From the NCBI GenBank assembly GCA_964630925.1, contig CAZVZK010000014.1, positions 1 to 64,000 of the forward strand: a DNA stretch of 64,000 nt. The letters are read 5' to 3'. Origin of the DNA: RGDT01 sp964630925. GTDB taxonomy: Bacteria; Planctomycetota; Planctomycetia; Gemmatales; Gemmataceae. The notes beneath the pieces were generated by a model. It saw nothing but the letters and a program-made list of their open reading frames with translations, made no database searches and had not been told where the DNA came from. The translations under genes were made by a program, and so were the position numbers. This document shows, piece after piece, positions 49,920 through 58,889 of the stretch (position 1 is its first letter; each line of letters starts with the position of its first letter).

Positions 49920-49972
49920 TCCCGCCTCGCGTGGTACAATTCCCCTGGTGCCCGAGGCAGGGGATCGAGGTG

Positions 49973-50761
49973 ATGGCCGGGCTATGGGAGCTGGTCCTGG
50001 GGAAGCCGGAGATCGATCCGGGACGGCTGGCGGAGGCGCTGGAGCGGGAGGCACGCCCCGGACTGGATTACCGCACGCGCCGGCTCATCCGCGACAGCGC
50101 GGACGCCCTGGAGCGGCGCTGGGGGCCGGCACGCTGGTCGGAGTGGCTCGGCCGCTCCGGCCTGCGTGGCCTGATCGAGGCGATCCGCCACGAGCCGATG
50201 GATGATTTTGGCTTCCCGTATCTTGAGGGCGCCCTCATGGAGCGAACCGACCCCGAGACGGTGCGGCAGTTCCTGCGCGAGCTGTCCCAGCACGCACGCA
50301 AGCCCGCCGTGCTGCACATCGGCGGCGCCGTCGCCCTCATCATGCCGGGCCTGCTGGTCCGACGAACCGAGGATATCGACGTCGTCGATGAGGTCCCTGC
50401 CGAGCTGCGGGAGCAGCACGCTCTCCTCGAAACTCTGGCCAAGCGATACACCCTACGCCTGACGCACTTCCAATCGCACTACCTCCCCTCAGGCTGGGCG
50501 GGACGGCGTCATTGGCTCGGCACGTTCGGCCCTCTCACTGTCTACCTGGTGGACGAGTACGACATCTTCCTGGGCAAGCTGTTCAGCCGGCGCGATAAGG
50601 ACCGCGACGACCTGCGTCTCCTGCTGCCAGGCATGGACCGCGCCCGCATCGAGCGGCAGTTGGCCGAGACGTGCGGGAGCCTGCTGGCCGACGCCGGCCT
50701 GCGCGAGGCGGCGGCGGCCAACTGGTACGTCCTGACGGGTGACCCGTTGCCGGCGGCGTGA
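49973..50761 (+). CDS. Nucleotidyltransferase-like protein (DUF6036-type)
   Basis: A 262-residue cytoplasmic protein starting MAGLWELVLG. The second half has the minimal nucleotidyltransferase pattern GGAVALIMPGLLVRRTEDIDVVD (GG followed by an acidic DxD pair in a strand) and a VDEYDIFLGKLFSRRDKDRDDL segment typical of DUF6036-like toxin-type nucleotidyltransferases. The N-terminal 90 residues are helical and not recognised. No antitoxin partner is evident. A TACAAT at 49935-49940 is a possible -10. A palindrome follows the stop and separates it from a convergent gene. Confidence 0.72.
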   Translation: MAGLWELVLGKPEIDPGRLAEALEREARPGLDYRTRRLIRDSADALERRWGPARWSEWLGRSGLRGLIEAIRHEPMDDFGFPYLEGALMERTDPETVRQFLRELSQHARKPAVLHIGGAVALIMPGLLVRRTEDIDVVDEVPAELREQHALLETLAKRYTLRLTHFQSHYLPSGWAGRRHWLGTFGPLTVYLVDEYDIFLGKLFSRRDKDRDDLRLLLPGMDRARIERQLAETCGSLLADAGLREAAAANWYVLTGDPLPAA

Positions 50762-50778
50762 GGTGGGCGGCGTATCGT

Positions 50779-50894
50779 CGCGTCTTGTAGGTCGCGGTTG
50801 AGCGAGGCGCCAGCCGAGCGAAGCCCGACGGAGGGATGACACGCGACGTCGGGCTTCGGCCCTTGCGGGCCTCAACCACGACCTACAGGACGCA
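50779..50894. repeat. Palindromic element, family B copy 2
   Basis: Imperfect inverted arms joined by GAAGCCCGACG / CGTCGGGCTTC inner arms. The outer sequence CTTGTAGGTCGCGGTTGAG matches the palindrome at 22176-22280 over CTTGTAGGTCG. It fills the gap between convergent genes, so it may serve as a two-way terminator. Confidence 0.75.
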
Positions 50895-50898
50895 GCCG

Positions 50899-51657
50899 TT
50901 ATTCCTTCCCCAGGATCAGATCGACCACCCAGCACCCCGGGACGTGTTCGCCCGGCTCGCGGCAGTGGCTCAGGATGTCGAAGTCGGCGCAGCCCGCCGC
51001 CTTGAGCGCCTTGGCGAGGTGTGGGTGAAGATCGTAGCCCCGATACTTGGTGATCGCGTCGGCGAACTTCATGACGAGGGGCGTGCGCCAGGCCGGGTCA
51101 AAGACGACGGGCCGGAACGGGTTGCCCAGGATCTCCCGTAACAGGCCGCACTGAGCGACCCATTCCTCCGTCCGCACGCGCTCAGGGAGGGCCCTCGAAC
51201 GGGTGTAGGCGGCCCACGCCTCGCGGGCCGCCCGGATCTCTTCGCCGAGCGGCGCCCGGAGGGCGGCGTGGGTGTCATTCCTGGCTGGCAGGGCGGCGGC
51301 GCGGTGCCGACGCCAGCGGAGCCAACCGGCCAGCCACTGGATGCTCTCGACGATCTCCGAGGAGAGGGCGAGCAGGACATTCGCCCTGGGGGGCAGTTCG
51401 AGGAGGATGCTGCCGGCGAGCTTCAGGCCTTCCGGTTGTTCGTCGATCAGCGCCGCCATCCAAGTCCCCGCGTCGCTGCCCCCACCTTCCCGCTCAAGTC
51501 TCTCGACGGCGGCCCTGGCGTCCCCGTCGATCAGATCCCAGGCGTGGCGGCAACACGCGGCGGCGAAGAGCCGCAGCTTGCGTGCGCTGACCCTGCCGCG
51601 CACGGATGCGAGCATGGCGTCCGGGTCGGCACAGGCCAGCCATTCGCTCTCGTCCAC
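50899..51657 (-). CDS. Gemmataceae-type hypothetical protein with GCWVVDL-LGKE C-terminus
   Basis: A 252-residue protein starting at GTG (VDESEWLACADPDAMLA). The opening EWLACADPDAML, the KLRLFAAACCRHAWDLI segment and the end NPFRPVVFDPAWRT...DFDILSHCREPGEHVPGCWVVDLILGKE match, as I remember it, a family found in many copies in Gemmata-like planctomycetes and not characterised. The paired cysteines in ACCR and GCW are conserved in that family. An ATG 16 codons upstream is an alternative start. It converges on the nucleotidyltransferase gene across a palindrome. Confidence 0.75.
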   Translation of the reverse strand: MDESEWLACADPDAMLASVRGRVSARKLRLFAAACCRHAWDLIDGDARAAVERLEREGGGSDAGTWMAALIDEQPEGLKLAGSILLELPPRANVLLALSSEIVESIQWLAGWLRWRRHRAAALPARNDTHAALRAPLGEEIRAAREAWAAYTRSRALPERVRTEEWVAQCGLLREILGNPFRPVVFDPAWRTPLVMKFADAITKYRGYDLHPHLAKALKAAGCADFDILSHCREPGEHVPGCWVVDLILGKE

Positions 51658-51764
51658 GGGCCACCATCGGCGTCGAGGGGAAGGGATTGGCCCCGCCGGG
51701 GGCATCGCCCGCCGCCCCGGTCATCGTACCACGGCGGCGGGCGACGGCGGAATCCCCACGGCGG

Positions 51765-52817
51765 TCACTTCTTGCCGCGGATGACGATCGGCGGCAGGAA
51801 GATCGTCGCGTCCTCGACCAGCCCGCGCTCGCTGGCGGCGACGGCGTACATGGCGTAGCTGTCCGCCGTCCGCATCGCCGTCTCCGGGGGCAGGTTGTAG
51901 AAGTCGGCCTTGTGGCGGTAGCTGAGATCGACGACGGTATTCGGCTGGCCCTTCTCGGGCCCGACCCAGTGCGCCAGCTCATGCACCGTGTTGTAGGCGG
52001 TGAAGTGGAAGCCGCTGCCCTCCAGGCCGGTGCAGATGTAGATCTTGTTCTCCGGCAGGTTCGGCCCCTCGTAGTTGTCATCGCCGCTCATCATGGGGCT
52101 GCCGTCCGCTGCCTTGCGCGTGTAGCCGCCCCTGTAGGTGAAGGCGTAGATGTCGGGCTGGTCCTCCGGGTCGCGGTGGAAGATGCCGTTCATGGTGGCG
52201 GAGACGCCGTAGAAGCCCATCGCCTCCTCCATCTTGAGGAACAGCGACTTGATGCGACGGACGGCGGGCAGGCGCTGGGGCTCGGGCAGCTTGTCGAGCG
52301 AGAAGAAGACGTTCAGGACGGCGAGCTTGTCCTCGGCGTCGGTGCCCTTCGTCGCTCCCGAGAGGAGGGACTCGCAGGCCGTGACGCCGCTCATGCCGTT
52401 CTTGATGAGGCGCATGGCGATGGGCAGGGTGGCGTAGACCTTGGCCATCGTGGACAGGGCGACACGTTTGGGGCTGGGGGCGCCGGGATCGGGCTGGAAG
52501 CCGCGCAGGGCGGCGATGGTGTACTTGTCGGTATCGACGCGCGAGTCGGACCAGCCGAATTGCTTTTGCTGGAAGGCGGCGATGGCCGAGCGCGTCTTGG
52601 GGCCGATCAGGCCGTCCGCGACGAGGGGCGGCACGGGGCCGCCCTGGTCGGCGGGCACGTTGTTGAGCGCCTTCTGGATGGCCTTCACGTCGGCGGACAG
52701 GTTGCGCCCGCCGGCGCCGACGGAGCCGGAGATCAACAGCCCCCGGTCGTTGGCGGAGGGCAGGGACCGCTCCGCGCACTCGCCGTTCTTCAGCCGCACC
52801 AGCACCTTGTCTTTCAT
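51765..52817 (-). CDS. Peptidoglycan-binding aspzincin-like metalloprotease
   Basis: A 350-residue protein without an N-terminal signal peptide. A PG_binding_1 module occupies about residues 38-106 (VKAIQKALNN, DGLIGPKTRSAIAAFQQ). The C-terminal half contains the zinc motif HELAH (His 279, Glu 280, His 283), a downstream Asp 297 in NTVVDLSY as probable third ligand, and TADSYAMYA (318-326) resembling the NADSYxxFA motif of M35/aspzincin peptidases such as deuterolysin and the lysine-specific endopeptidases. The first 35 residues form an unassigned domain. How it leaves the cell is unclear. Confidence 0.8.
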   Translation of the reverse strand: MKDKVLVRLKNGECAERSLPSANDRGLLISGSVGAGGRNLSADVKAIQKALNNVPADQGGPVPPLVADGLIGPKTRSAIAAFQQKQFGWSDSRVDTDKYTIAALRGFQPDPGAPSPKRVALSTMAKVYATLPIAMRLIKNGMSGVTACESLLSGATKGTDAEDKLAVLNVFFSLDKLPEPQRLPAVRRIKSLFLKMEEAMGFYGVSATMNGIFHRDPEDQPDIYAFTYRGGYTRKAADGSPMMSGDDNYEGPNLPENKIYICTGLEGSGFHFTAYNTVHELAHWVGPEKGQPNTVVDLSYRHKADFYNLPPETAMRTADSYAMYAVAASERGLVEDATIFLPPIVIRGKK

Positions 52818-52925
52818 CGGCCGCCCTCGGGATTCGTGCGATCCCCTGCACTGGCGGGCGACAATACACAGTTACGACGGCCCGGCGTGGCCGTGACGGC
52901 CACGCCGGGAATTCCGCGACGACGG

Positions 52926-53309
52926 TCAGGGGCCGATCCAGAGGTTGTGGCCGTTGTGGACCGTCTGGAACCGCAACGCCGCGCCGTGGTGTCGGTCCTT
53001 CACCCGCGCCGGCATCAGGTGCTGCCCGGCCGGATCGACCCTCCCGAAACGCAGGTCGCGGTCGTACCGGATGTGGACGCCCACGGGCCGGGCCGGCGCG
53101 GTGATCGCGTGGATACGCTGCCCGCCGGGGGAGAGGGTGAAGTTCACGTAGCTGCCGTGCGGCCCCCAGCACAGCGAGTAGCTGACCGGGGCCTTCGTGT
53201 CGTTGCGCAGGACGATCGAGAGGTACTCCTTGTGTGCGGCAGGCGGGTGGGCGTGCCCGTGCGGGGCGGACAGCGACAACGCCGCGAGGCAAGCAGCGAT
53301 CATGTTCAT
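52926..53309 (-). CDS. Small secreted hypothetical protein
   Basis: A 127-residue protein with a signal peptide (MNMIAACLAALSLSAPHGHA) and AGGAGA before the ATG. The mature part is one beta-rich, His-rich domain (VSYSLCWGPHGSYVNFTLSPGG, GLRF-like GAALRFQTVHNGHNLWIG). It is probably periplasmic; no family recognised. It is divergent from the ECF sigma factor gene. Confidence 0.65.
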   Translation of the reverse strand: MNMIAACLAALSLSAPHGHAHPPAAHKEYLSIVLRNDTKAPVSYSLCWGPHGSYVNFTLSPGGQRIHAITAPARPVGVHIRYDRDLRFGRVDPAGQHLMPARVKDRHHGAALRFQTVHNGHNLWIGP

Positions 53310-53432
53310 TGGCCGTTCTCCTGATAGATGGTGGGAGGGGGGCAACCCCTCCAAACACCTGGGACCGTTCGCGGCGACAGTCCCCAATGGCATTGCTGAA
53401 AATCGAGTACAATGGGCGGCGGAGGCCCCGCC

Positions 53433-53993
53433 ATGACCGACCCCCCGCCGCTGGATGATGTCCTCCGCCGCGCCTTCGCCCGCGTGGACGACGACGACGT
53501 CCGCCTGTTCTACGCCTACTTCGACGAGCTGAAACGCCACGCCCGGGCCGCGCTCGGCCGCCGCGCCCGCACCTTCCCCGGCGACTCACACGTCGCCCAG
53601 TCCGCCCTGTTCAGCCTGTTCGCCGACGCCGCCGCCGGCGGCCTGCCCCTCGGCGACGTGGACGCCGACGGCTACCCCATGCTGTGGCCACTCCTCCTGC
53701 GCTACATCGAGCGGCACGGCGAGAAGTGGAAGAAGTATTACCGGGCCAAGAAACGCAAGGCCGACGAGGTGGGCCTCGGCGTCGGCATCGACCCCGCCGA
53801 CCACCGGGCCGGCGACGACCTGGGCGAGGCGCTGGAGGAGCTGCATCGGCGGCTGACCCCCCGACAGCAGCGGATCGCGGCGTTGTCGGCGGACGGGCGG
53901 ACGCTGGAGCAGATCGCCGCCGAGGTCGGCTGTTCCGAGAGCCTGGTCTCACTGGAGAAGAAGAAGATCCGCGCGGCGCTGGAGGCCCCATGA
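53433..53993 (+). CDS. ECF-type RNA polymerase sigma factor (planctomycete group)
   Basis: A 186-residue sigma factor with GGAGG ahead of the ATG. The region-2 part is shortened (LFYAYFDELKRHARAALGRR, DSHVAQSALFSLFAD) and a region-4 helix-turn-helix is clear near the C-terminus (LTPRQQRIAALSADGRTLEQIAAEVGCSESLVSLEKKKI). The arrangement of ECF sigma followed by a Ser/Thr kinase with a 4-base overlap is a recurrent planctomycete signalling cassette in which the kinase probably controls the sigma factor. Confidence 0.85.
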   Translation: MTDPPPLDDVLRRAFARVDDDDVRLFYAYFDELKRHARAALGRRARTFPGDSHVAQSALFSLFADAAAGGLPLGDVDADGYPMLWPLLLRYIERHGEKWKKYYRAKKRKADEVGLGVGIDPADHRAGDDLGEALEELHRRLTPRQQRIAALSADGRTLEQIAAEVGCSESLVSLEKKKIRAALEAP

Positions 53994-56900
53994 GCGATCC
54001 GCTCGAACGCCTGGAGGGTGCGTGGCGCGGCTGGCGTCCCGGCCGGGAGCCGCCGCGCTGGGAGTCCTACCTGCCCCAAGGGCCGCTCGACCCCGACGAG
54101 GCCCTGTGCCTGATGCAGATCGACGTGGAGTTCCGCGCGCGGCACGGCCTGCCCGGCGTCCTGACCGAGCCGTACCTGGAGCGTGTGCCGCTGGACGAGG
54201 CGCGCGCCGCCGAGCTGGTACGCTGGGAGTACCGGCAGTGCCGCAAGCACGGGCGGAGGGCGCGGGCGCGGGATTACGCCGAGGCCTTCCCGCGCCTCGC
54301 CGCCGCGCTGGAGGGCCTGGCCCCCGAGCAGAAGTGCCCCGTGTGCGGCGCGCCGTCGGATGTCATCGAGGAGGACGGCCAGACGCTCGTCTGCCCGCGC
54401 TGCCCCGCCCAGGCGACGCGGATCGACGGCTCGCTGCCCCCTCCGCCCGATCCGTTGCCGACGGGGGGGCTGGACCTGCGACACCACGAGCTGCTGGACG
54501 CGCTGGGGTCGGGCGGGATGGGGGAAGTGTACCGGACGCGCGACCCCGGCCTGGGCCGCGATCTGGCGCTGAAGGTGCTACGTCCGGCGTTCGCGCACGA
54601 CCCCCGCGCCGAGGCGCGGTTCCTGCGCGAGGCGCGGATCACGGCGGCGCTCCAGCACCCCGGCATCGTCCCCGTCCACAACCTCGGACGCCTCGCCGAC
54701 GGCCGCCTGTTCTTCTCCATGAAGCTCGTCCACGGACGCACCCTCGAACGCCACATCGCGGACAAGGCACCCGGCCTGATGGCGGCCTTTGAGCGCGTGT
54801 GCGAGGCCGTCGCCTACGCCCACGGCCAGGGCGTGATCCACCGGGACCTGAAGCCGGCGAACGTCATGGTCGGCGCCTTCGGCGAGGTTCAGGTCATGGA
54901 CTGGGGCCTCGCAAGGCGGAAGGATGAGGGCGTGAGGGAGAGGGAGGAAGTGTGCCCCCCGTCGTCCAGCACCGAGGCGGGGACGGTGCTGGCGCTGGCG
55001 GAGCTGGGGCGTCTGGGGGCCGGGGTGACGGTGGCGACTCGCGCGGGTACGGTGATGGGCACCCCGGCCTTCATGCCCCCCGAACAGGCGCGCGGTGAGG
55101 CGGCCGACGAACGCTCCGACGTGTTCGCGCTGGGCGCCATCCTCTGCGTCGTCCTGACGGGCAGGCCGCCGTTCACCGGGGACGCGCTGGCGCAGGCGCG
55201 GGCCGGCGACCTGGGGGAGGCGTCCGCGCGGCTGGACGGCTGCGGGGCCGACGCCGATCTGGTCGCCATCTGCAAGGGGTGTCTGGCCGCCGACCCGGCG
55301 GCGCGTCCGGCGGACGCCGGCGTGCTGGCGCGGCGATTGGCGGAGCACCGCGAGGGCGTGGAGCGGCGTCTGCGCGAGGCCGAGCTGGAGCGTGTCGAGG
55401 CGCGCGAGAGGGGCCGGCGCCTGCGTCTGCGTCTGGCGTTGATCGGCGTGGTCGCGCTGCTGCTGGCGTCGGCCCTGGGCGTCGGACTGTGGCTGCGTCA
55501 CCGCCAGGACGTGGCGGATCGCGAGGCAGCCGCCGCGCGGGCCGAGGCCGACGGCCGGGCCGCCGAGGCGATCGAGCGGGCACGCCAGTTGACGCGGCAG
55601 GCCGCCCAACTTCCCCACGACGAGGCGGGCCTGGACGCGGCGGTGTCGGCGGCGGAGTCGGCGTGTGGGCTGGCCCGGGCCGCCTCCCCGGCCCTGGCCT
55701 CGGAGGCCGAGGCCCTGATGGCCCTGGCCCGCGAGGAGCGTGAGCAGGCCGCCGCCGACCGCCGGCTGCTCGCCGCCTTGCTGGAGGCACGCGGGGCCGG
55801 CGCGGACCTGCAGTTCACCTTCGGCGTGGCGGGTCTCGGGGGTGCCTCCACCCCCAAGATGGGGTCCTATGCCCTGCGCCGCGGCCCGGACCCGTCCTCG
55901 TACACTCTCTCGCGGGTGTTGACGGCGGAGGAGGCCTGCGACATCCGCTATGCCGCGGCGTTCAAGGAGTGGGGCGTGGACCCGGACGCGGTGACGCCCG
56001 CCGAGGCCGCCGCCCGCCTCGGCCGCCGCTCGGCGGAGGTCCGCCATGAGGCCGCCGCCGCCCTGGACGACTGGTCCCTTGCGCGGCGGCGGGCCGGGCG
56101 GCCCGGCGCTTCCCGGCTCCTCGCGCTCGCCCATCTCCTGGACCGATCCGTCCAGGGGGCCCTGCTCCGCGGCCTCCTCGGCCTGGGCGAGGAGCTCCGC
56201 CGCCCCCCGCCGAGCTGGTGGGGCTGGCAGCCGATGGCGCCGGGCCACGCCCGCCTCGTCGCCCTGGCCGACGAGGCGGCGCGTTCAGGGGGGCGGCCCG
56301 CCGTCTGGCTGGAGCTGCTGGCCCGCGCCTTGTTCACCGCCGGCGACCCGGCCCGAGCGGAGCGTGTGCTTGAGGAAGGCCTGTCCGCCCGCCCCTCCGA
56401 CCCCTCGATCTACCACGCCCTGGCCGAGCTGCACAAGTCGGCCACGCCGCCGCGGTGGCAGCGTGCCATCGAGTGTTACACCGCGGCCAGGGCCCTGCGC
56501 CCGCGGCTGGGGCAGGCCCTGGCCTCGACGCTGGATAAGGCGGGACGCACCGCCGAGGCCGTCGCCCTGGCACGCTCCCTGGTGGAACGCTCGCCGCGCG
56601 ACGTCGGGGCCCGCCTGCTGCTCGCCTCGCTGCTCGGGCCGTCCGACCCCGCGGCGGCGGCCGCGGCCTACCGCGCGGCCCTGACCCTGGCCCCCGACAA
56701 CGTCCTGGGGCTGTGCGGCCTGGCCAACGCCCTCTTCAAGGGGGGGGATCACGTGGGGGCCGCCGCCGCCTGCCGCCGCGCCCTCGCCTCCGACCCTGAC
56801 GGCGTCGTGCCGCAGTTCACGCTGGCCTGTTCCCTCCTGGAGGACCGCCGGCCCAAAGAAGCTCTGGTGGCGGCCCAGAAGGCGTGCGGCCTCGCCCCGG

Positions 56901-57427
56901 AGATCGGAATCGCCCACCATACACGCGGCATGGCCCTGTTCGACCTCCGCCGCTACGCCGACGCGGCGGACGCCTTCCGCCGGGCCCTGGAGATCGATCC
57001 GACGCATGCGCGTGCGGCCCTGAACCTCGGCACCGCGCTCTCGAAGATGGGCGACCACGACGGGGCGCTATCCGTTTTCCGACGAGTCACGCGTGCCCAC
57101 CCGGGGTACGCCCTCGGGCACCTCAACCTCGGGGCGGAGCTGGCCGTCGCGGGGCGGGCACAGGAGGCCCTGCCCCCGCTTCGGGAGGCCATCCGCCTGG
57201 CCCCGAGCCACCCCAACGCCCACGCCGCGATGGCCCAGGCGCTGCTGAAACTGGGCCGCCACGACGAGGCCGCGGCCTCGGCGCGTCAGGCACTCCTTCT
57301 GCTCCCGCCCGGCTCACCGTCCCGCAGTGGCATCATTGCTCTACTCCGGCAGGCGTGGAAGAAGGGGGGCGAGCGGCGAAAGAGTGGAAGGCGGCGGCCG
57401 CCGCCCAGGAGGACACGCTCCGGCTGA
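53990..57427 (+). CDS. Ser/Thr protein kinase with C-terminal TPR array; frame disrupted near the 3' end
   Basis: A 1145-residue protein as read. N-terminal planctomycete kinase extension, a zinc ribbon (Cys 116, 119, 135, 138), then the kinase: glycine loop GSGGMGEVY (173-181), Lys 195, HRDLKPANV with Asp 286, and DWG in place of DFG (304-306). A transmembrane helix lies near residue 490; many TPR-like units follow (for example ALNLGTALSKMGDHDGALSVF). The ATG overlaps the sigma-factor stop (ATGA). At a six-G run (57364-57369) the frame appears shifted: the current end is Arg-rich, whereas the +1-restored frame gives AAKEWKAAAAAQEDTLRLMPQ and ends at 57507 with a plausible helical tail. Confidence 0.88.
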   Translation: MSDPLERLEGAWRGWRPGREPPRWESYLPQGPLDPDEALCLMQIDVEFRARHGLPGVLTEPYLERVPLDEARAAELVRWEYRQCRKHGRRARARDYAEAFPRLAAALEGLAPEQKCPVCGAPSDVIEEDGQTLVCPRCPAQATRIDGSLPPPPDPLPTGGLDLRHHELLDALGSGGMGEVYRTRDPGLGRDLALKVLRPAFAHDPRAEARFLREARITAALQHPGIVPVHNLGRLADGRLFFSMKLVHGRTLERHIADKAPGLMAAFERVCEAVAYAHGQGVIHRDLKPANVMVGAFGEVQVMDWGLARRKDEGVREREEVCPPSSSTEAGTVLALAELGRLGAGVTVATRAGTVMGTPAFMPPEQARGEAADERSDVFALGAILCVVLTGRPPFTGDALAQARAGDLGEASARLDGCGADADLVAICKGCLAADPAARPADAGVLARRLAEHREGVERRLREAELERVEARERGRRLRLRLALIGVVALLLASALGVGLWLRHRQDVADREAAAARAEADGRAAEAIERARQLTRQAAQLPHDEAGLDAAVSAAESACGLARAASPALASEAEALMALAREEREQAAADRRLLAALLEARGAGADLQFTFGVAGLGGASTPKMGSYALRRGPDPSSYTLSRVLTAEEACDIRYAAAFKEWGVDPDAVTPAEAAARLGRRSAEVRHEAAAALDDWSLARRRAGRPGASRLLALAHLLDRSVQGALLRGLLGLGEELRRPPPSWWGWQPMAPGHARLVALADEAARSGGRPAVWLELLARALFTAGDPARAERVLEEGLSARPSDPSIYHALAELHKSATPPRWQRAIECYTAARALRPRLGQALASTLDKAGRTAEAVALARSLVERSPRDVGARLLLASLLGPSDPAAAAAAYRAALTLAPDNVLGLCGLANALFKGGDHVGAAAACRRALASDPDGVVPQFTLACSLLEDRRPKEALVAAQKACGLAPEIGIAHHTRGMALFDLRRYADAADAFRRALEIDPTHARAALNLGTALSKMGDHDGALSVFRRVTRAHPGYALGHLNLGAELAVAGRAQEALPPLREAIRLAPSHPNAHAAMAQALLKLGRHDEAAASARQALLLLPPGSPSRSGIIALLRQAWKKGGERRKSGRRRPPPRRTRSG

Positions 57428-57538
57428 TGCCACAAGACGCTTCACTGCGGGAGGCCTTCAGGAAGCAGTCGGCGTTCGTGAGGAAGCAGATGGGGGCCGG
57501 CGGATGAGGCCGGGGCCTCACCGACGGCCCCGGCGGTG

Positions 57539-58333
57539 TCAATCCCCGACGGCGGGCAGCGTGTCGCCGCCCGAAGCCGTCTCGATGCGCAAAACCTCGC
57601 CCTCGCGGATGCGCAACGTCCTGCCGCCCGGCAGCGTCAGCACCACCCACCCTTTCGACTCCTCCATCTTCGTCCCACGCACCGTCTCGCCGCCCTTGAG
57701 AGTCAGCACCACCCCGCCCTCCTCGACGGCGGCGACGGGACGCACGTCACCGCCCCGACGCGGGACGCCGGCCACCGGGCGGAGCAGTGGCGAGCCCGCG
57801 GCCCGCGCCGCGGCAAGGTCGCGCGCCCGCGCCAGGCTCTCGGCGTAAGCCGGCGACGCCTCGGCCGCGATGGCCTGCGCCAGCGACGCCTTCACGATCC
57901 CCGCGTCCGCGAAGCCGCCCGACAGCCCGTAGGCCAGCGAGTACGACGCGGGCATCCCGTACGCCGCCGGCACGCCCGGCAGGCCCGACCAGCCGGCGAG
58001 GTATGCCGGTGGGTAGGTGTAGCCCGCCGCCGTCATCTCCGCGCCGGCGATGGCCTGCCGGGCGAGGAGGCGGCTCGGCTCGAGGAGGCGTTCGTTGGCG
58101 AGATACGCCCTCTTCAACGCGGCGATCTCGTTCTGGAAGGACGCCTCGTTCTCCAGACGCTCCAGCTCGCGGAGCGAGCGGGCGTCCGAGGCCGACAGCC
58201 CGGCCGCGGAGTAGTGGACGGTCCGGATCGGGCCGTTGTAGATCTCGGTGCGGTGGATGCGCCCGCGCGTCTCCTGGGCCTGGGCATGTGGCAGGAGGGC
58301 GCAGAGCGTGAGCAAGGCACACGGGACGCGCAT
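57539..58333 (-). CDS. Secreted hypothetical protein with heterocyst-type GG/beta-barrel-like C-terminus
   Basis: A 264-residue protein starting MRVPCALLTLCALLPHAQAQ (signal peptide), with AGAGGAG upstream. A helical segment (SLRELERLENEASFQNEIAALKRAYL) is followed by a Tyr/Gly/Ala-rich low-complexity region (YTYPPAYLAGWSGLPGVPAAYG) and a small SH3-like beta unit repeated twice (VVLTLKGGETVRGTKMEES and WVVLTLPGGRTLRIREGEVLRI). The final unit resembles the putative haem-binding/HicA-type beta repeats seen in planctomycete secreted proteins, but I cannot name a family. Confidence 0.65.
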   Translation of the reverse strand: MRVPCALLTLCALLPHAQAQETRGRIHRTEIYNGPIRTVHYSAAGLSASDARSLRELERLENEASFQNEIAALKRAYLANERLLEPSRLLARQAIAGAEMTAAGYTYPPAYLAGWSGLPGVPAAYGMPASYSLAYGLSGGFADAGIVKASLAQAIAAEASPAYAESLARARDLAAARAAGSPLLRPVAGVPRRGGDVRPVAAVEEGGVVLTLKGGETVRGTKMEESKGWVVLTLPGGRTLRIREGEVLRIETASGGDTLPAVGD

Positions 58334-58447
58334 GGTCGGCTCCTCTGGTGCGTGATGCGGCAAGGGCGGCCGGTCGCCGCCGGACGCACGAATGGTGCAA
58401 AGCGCATGCCGCCGCCGGCGTGGACACGCCCGGTGGCCGGCCGCCCA

Positions 58448-58885
58448 TCAACGGCCCGTCAGCAGCCGCAGCGTCCTGGGGTCAGGGCCGTCGGGGTAGT
58501 ACTTCGCCAGCAATTGATCGAACACCGACCCCGGCGGTGACACGCGCGCGAACAGCGTGGCGCACGACCGGAGCTTCATGTCGTCCGGCGAGCCGAAGAT
58601 GTCCGCCGCCGAGCGACCCTCGACGGCGAGGGCCGCCTCCGCGATCTCCACCAGCCTCGGCCCCAGCACCGGGTGCGCCAGGTACGCCTCGGCCTCGGCG
58701 GTGCTCTTGATGGCGTAATGCCGCGCCATGTCGCTGGAGCCGAGGCCGTCGAGCTGCGGGAAGACGTACCACATCCAGTGCGACCGCTTCCGCCCGGCCC
58801 TGACCTCAGCCAGGGCGCGGGCGTAATCGCCCTCCTGGGCGCTCACGAAGCGATCCAGATCGTGGGGGTCGCTCGGTCCGGGCAT
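58448..58885 (-). CDS. DUF1810 family protein
   Basis: A 145-residue cytoplasmic protein matching DUF1810 along its whole length: DLDRFVSAQEGDYARALAEVRAGRKRSHWMWYVFPQLDGLG, then AIKSTAEAEAYLAHPVLGPRLVE and KLRSCATLFARV. Homologues are often annotated as putative calpastatin-like by an old misnomer; the true function is unknown. It begins 4 bases after the stop of the DUF1080 gene and is probably cotranscribed. Confidence 0.92.
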   Translation of the reverse strand: MPGPSDPHDLDRFVSAQEGDYARALAEVRAGRKRSHWMWYVFPQLDGLGSSDMARHYAIKSTAEAEAYLAHPVLGPRLVEIAEAALAVEGRSAADIFGSPDDMKLRSCATLFARVSPPGSVFDQLLAKYYPDGPDPRTLRLLTGR

Positions 58886-58889
58886 GGCG

